A stretch of DNA of 64,000 nt from Halorussus salinisoli (GTDB taxonomy: Archaea; Halobacteriota; Halobacteria; Halobacteriales; Haladaptataceae). Below the pieces are notes generated by a model. The model worked only from the letters and a program-made list of their open reading frames with translations, ran no database searches and had not been told where the DNA came from. Both the position numbers and the translations under genes were made by a program. Positions 62,342 to 64,000 of this stretch are shown piece by piece. Within the stretch, counting starts at the first letter, position 1; every line of letters begins with the position of its first letter. The DNA is taken from NCBI GenBank assembly GCA_005239435.1, contig SZNP01000004.1, positions 558,001 to 622,000 on the forward strand. Reading direction: 5' to 3'.

Positions 62342-63358
62342 TCAGCGTAACCCCGAGGGTTCGTTCACCGCATTCTGCGGGTTCTCGCCTTCGAGGACTC
62401 TCCGGACGTCCCTCGCTGCCGTCCGACGTTTCTCATCGCTTGCCTCGACCGAATACCAGGCGATGTGAGGCGTGAGAATGACGTTCTCCAACTCGCGGAA
62501 CTCGCTCTCGAACGTCGGCGATGGCCCGTCGTATCGGTCCGCCGGTTCCTCACGGAACACGTCGAGGGCGGCACCCGCGATATCTCCATTCTGCAATGCC
62601 TCCCGGAGATCCGATTCGACGACGAGACCTCCGCGCGCCACATTGACGAAGTACGCATCGGACTTCATGCGTGCAAAAATATCCGCATCAAACGTATCCT
62701 GAGTCTCCTCAGTCAACGGAGCGTGGACGGAAACCGTATCGGCTGTTTCGACCACTGCGTCGAACGACCGCTTCTCGACGCCGTGATCCTCCATCTCGTC
62801 AGCGTCGACGTACGGGTCAGTTGCGACAACGTCCATGCCGAGCGCCTGTGCCTTTTCAGCGACGAGTCGGGCGATAGTCCCGAATCCAACTAACCCGAGC
62901 GTGCGTGTGCCCAGTCGATGAATCGGCATTGACCCGACACCCTTCTCCCATCGACCACGCTTGAGATCTGCGTCGTAGCCGATGAGATTGCGCTCCAGCG
63001 CGAGTACGAGGAGGAGTGCGTGCTCTGAAACTTCCTCCTCGCAGTAGCTCGGAACGTTGACTACGTACGTGCCCTGTTCGGCGGCAGCGTCGAGATCGAT
63101 CTTGTCCACCCCGATTCCACAGCGAGCGATGATGTCGCAGTCGAGGGCGGTGACGACTTCGGCCGTGTAGGGGGCGTTCAATACGCGATCGATGACTGCG
63201 TCGACGCCGTCGAGTTTCTCGATAAGCTCGTTGGTCGACCGGACGTCTACCGGCCGGAACGTCACGTCAAGCCCGTCGAATACGTCTCGCTCGATGCTCA
63301 AATCGAATGCACTGCCTGCGGTAACACCGATAGTCAATCGGTCGGACAACGATGACAT
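62342..63358 (-). CDS. D-2-hydroxyacid dehydrogenase (SerA/CtBP-like)
   Basis: A 338-residue enzyme of the same superfamily but a different branch. NAD motif LGLVGFGTIARLVAEKA has an Ala instead of the third Gly. Catalytic Arg is in YFVNVARGGLVVESDL, Glu in FREEPADRYD, and His in VILTPHIAWYS. The variant resembles the C-terminal-binding-protein-like branch. The ATG at 63358 is chosen over one eight codons upstream because the first strand (LTIGVTAGSAFD) follows. It is divergent from the thiamine-diphosphate enzyme gene, 93 bp away, which suggests shared regulation. Confidence 0.86.
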   Translation of the reverse strand: MSSLSDRLTIGVTAGSAFDLSIERDVFDGLDVTFRPVDVRSTNELIEKLDGVDAVIDRVLNAPYTAEVVTALDCDIIARCGIGVDKIDLDAAAEQGTYVVNVPSYCEEEVSEHALLLVLALERNLIGYDADLKRGRWEKGVGSMPIHRLGTRTLGLVGFGTIARLVAEKAQALGMDVVATDPYVDADEMEDHGVEKRSFDAVVETADTVSVHAPLTEETQDTFDADIFARMKSDAYFVNVARGGLVVESDLREALQNGDIAGAALDVFREEPADRYDGPSPTFESEFRELENVILTPHIAWYSVEASDEKRRTAARDVRRVLEGENPQNAVNEPSGLR

Positions 63359-63451
63359 AGGAGTGTCTGTGCGGTATGGCATGATAAAACCTAGGACTGC
63401 TGTGATTCGTCACCCCGAAACTATTATACTTTGAGGGACAGTGGCGAAACT

Positions 63452-64000
63452 ATGGCGACTCATAGAGAGAGCCGTACCTCGAAACCCGGTGGTGACCACG
63501 TCTACGACGCACTGGTCGATGCTGGCATCGAGCTCCTGGTCGGTCTTCCCGGCACGCAGACACTCCCGCTGGATCGCGTCGTTGCCGAACGCAGCGAGAT
63601 GGAATACGTGATGGCGCGCCACGAAACCTCGATTCCGCATATCGCGTGGGGATACTACGAAGCGAGTGGAAAGCCCGCGGCGACCCTCACAGTTCCAGGC
63701 CCAGGAGACACGAACGCAATGCACGGACTCAAGAACGCCTCCGAGGACTGCGTACCGATAATCCATATTTCGGCGGACATCGATCCAGCGGACCGCGGTA
63801 AGGGGCCAATCCACGAGATCGAGGCTGATACGTACGATAACGTCGTGAAAGCGAACGTCAACGTCGAGACCGAGGCCGAACTCTCGGAGAAGGTCGGGCG
63901 CGCCATCGAATATGCACTGACGCCGCCGTACGGCCCAGTCCGAATCGGAGTACCGAGTAGTCTCCTCGAAGCCACCTTCGAAGCGTCGACAGTGTCGGTC
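63452..64000 (+). CDS. Thiamine-diphosphate-dependent enzyme (acetolactate-synthase-like), truncated by window end
   Basis: The first 183 residues of a ThDP enzyme; the rest lies beyond the window. The N-terminal pyrimidine-binding domain starts KPGGDHVYDALVDAGIELLV, then GLPGTQTLPLDRVV. The catalytic Glu58 is in MARHETSIPHIAWGYYEASG, followed by TVPGPGDTNAMHGLKNASED. The family includes acetolactate synthase, glyoxylate carboligase, and sulfo- or phospho-pyruvate decarboxylases. Context with 2-hydroxyacid dehydrogenases suggests a 2-keto-acid carboligase or decarboxylase. Specificity cannot be called from this half. Confidence 0.85.
   Translation, partial: MATHRESRTSKPGGDHVYDALVDAGIELLVGLPGTQTLPLDRVVAERSEMEYVMARHETSIPHIAWGYYEASGKPAATLTVPGPGDTNAMHGLKNASEDCVPIIHISADIDPADRGKGPIHEIEADTYDNVVKANVNVETEAELSEKVGRAIEYALTPPYGPVRIGVPSSLLEATFEASTVSV

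Overview
The window is from a halophilic archaeon of the class Halobacteria; the genus cannot be fixed from sequence alone. Proteins are strongly acidic, third codon positions are GC-rich, exported proteins carry Tat (RR) signals, and several families are typical of haloarchaea: a HalOD1 output domain, a bacterio-opsin-activator-type HTH-10 regulator, small CxxC zinc-finger proteins, and a DUF2206-like membrane protein. Promoters are TATA-type and often lie 25-35 bp from the start codon, as expected for leaderless transcripts.

Layout. (1) 1-9.5 kb is a surface-glycan locus: four glycosyltransferases (GT61, two GT4-like, GT2), a large multi-spanning membrane protein, a UDP-glucuronate decarboxylase-like enzyme and a sugar-1-phosphate nucleotidyltransferase. 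(2) 9.8-15 kb is a decayed accessory zone: a Tat-exported GATase-like protein, a 44-residue zinc finger, remnants of an SMC-related protein and a metal P-type ATPase, an unidentified broken gene, IS-like scars and a tyrosine recombinase. (3) 15.2-18.8 kb holds a quinol-type nitric oxide reductase and a GT2. (4) 18.8-21.3 kb is the most unusual region: a ParA-like ATPase, a small acidic partner gene overlapping it by ATGA, and about 54 tandem degenerate 9-bp units upstream, 9 more downstream, and 6 more 6.7 kb away. I read this as a DNA partition cassette with its centromere or operator. (5) 21.7-32.7 kb is mixed: a universal stress protein, a truncated beta-propeller, a flavin oxidase, a HalOD1 protein, an M24-family protein with most metal ligands changed beside a sodium/solute symporter, an HTH-10 regulator, zinc-ribbon proteins and gene fragments.

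(6) 32.7-51.2 kb is a nitrogen-compound catabolic island. It has three hydantoinase B paralogues, one intact hydantoinase A, a complete dipeptide/oligopeptide-type ABC importer, an M19 dipeptidase, a DAO-type FAD oxidase, a cupin and an Lrp/AsnC regulator. Broken hyuA, M24 and FAD-oxidase (glcD-like) genes lie at or near its edges. (7) 51.6-64 kb begins with a PPC-domain protein and a mini zinc ribbon. It continues with a sugar or sugar-acid catabolic set: an enolase-superfamily dehydratase or racemase, a four-gene carbohydrate-type ABC importer, an aldehyde dehydrogenase, two D-2-hydroxyacid dehydrogenases and the start of a thiamine-diphosphate enzyme cut by the window end.

Together the partition cassette, integrase, IS scars, pseudogenes and clustered transport/catabolic operons suggest a plasmid, megaplasmid or plasmid-derived island. 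This is an inference: no replication initiator gene is visible. All functions are from reading motifs and translations; no database search was run.
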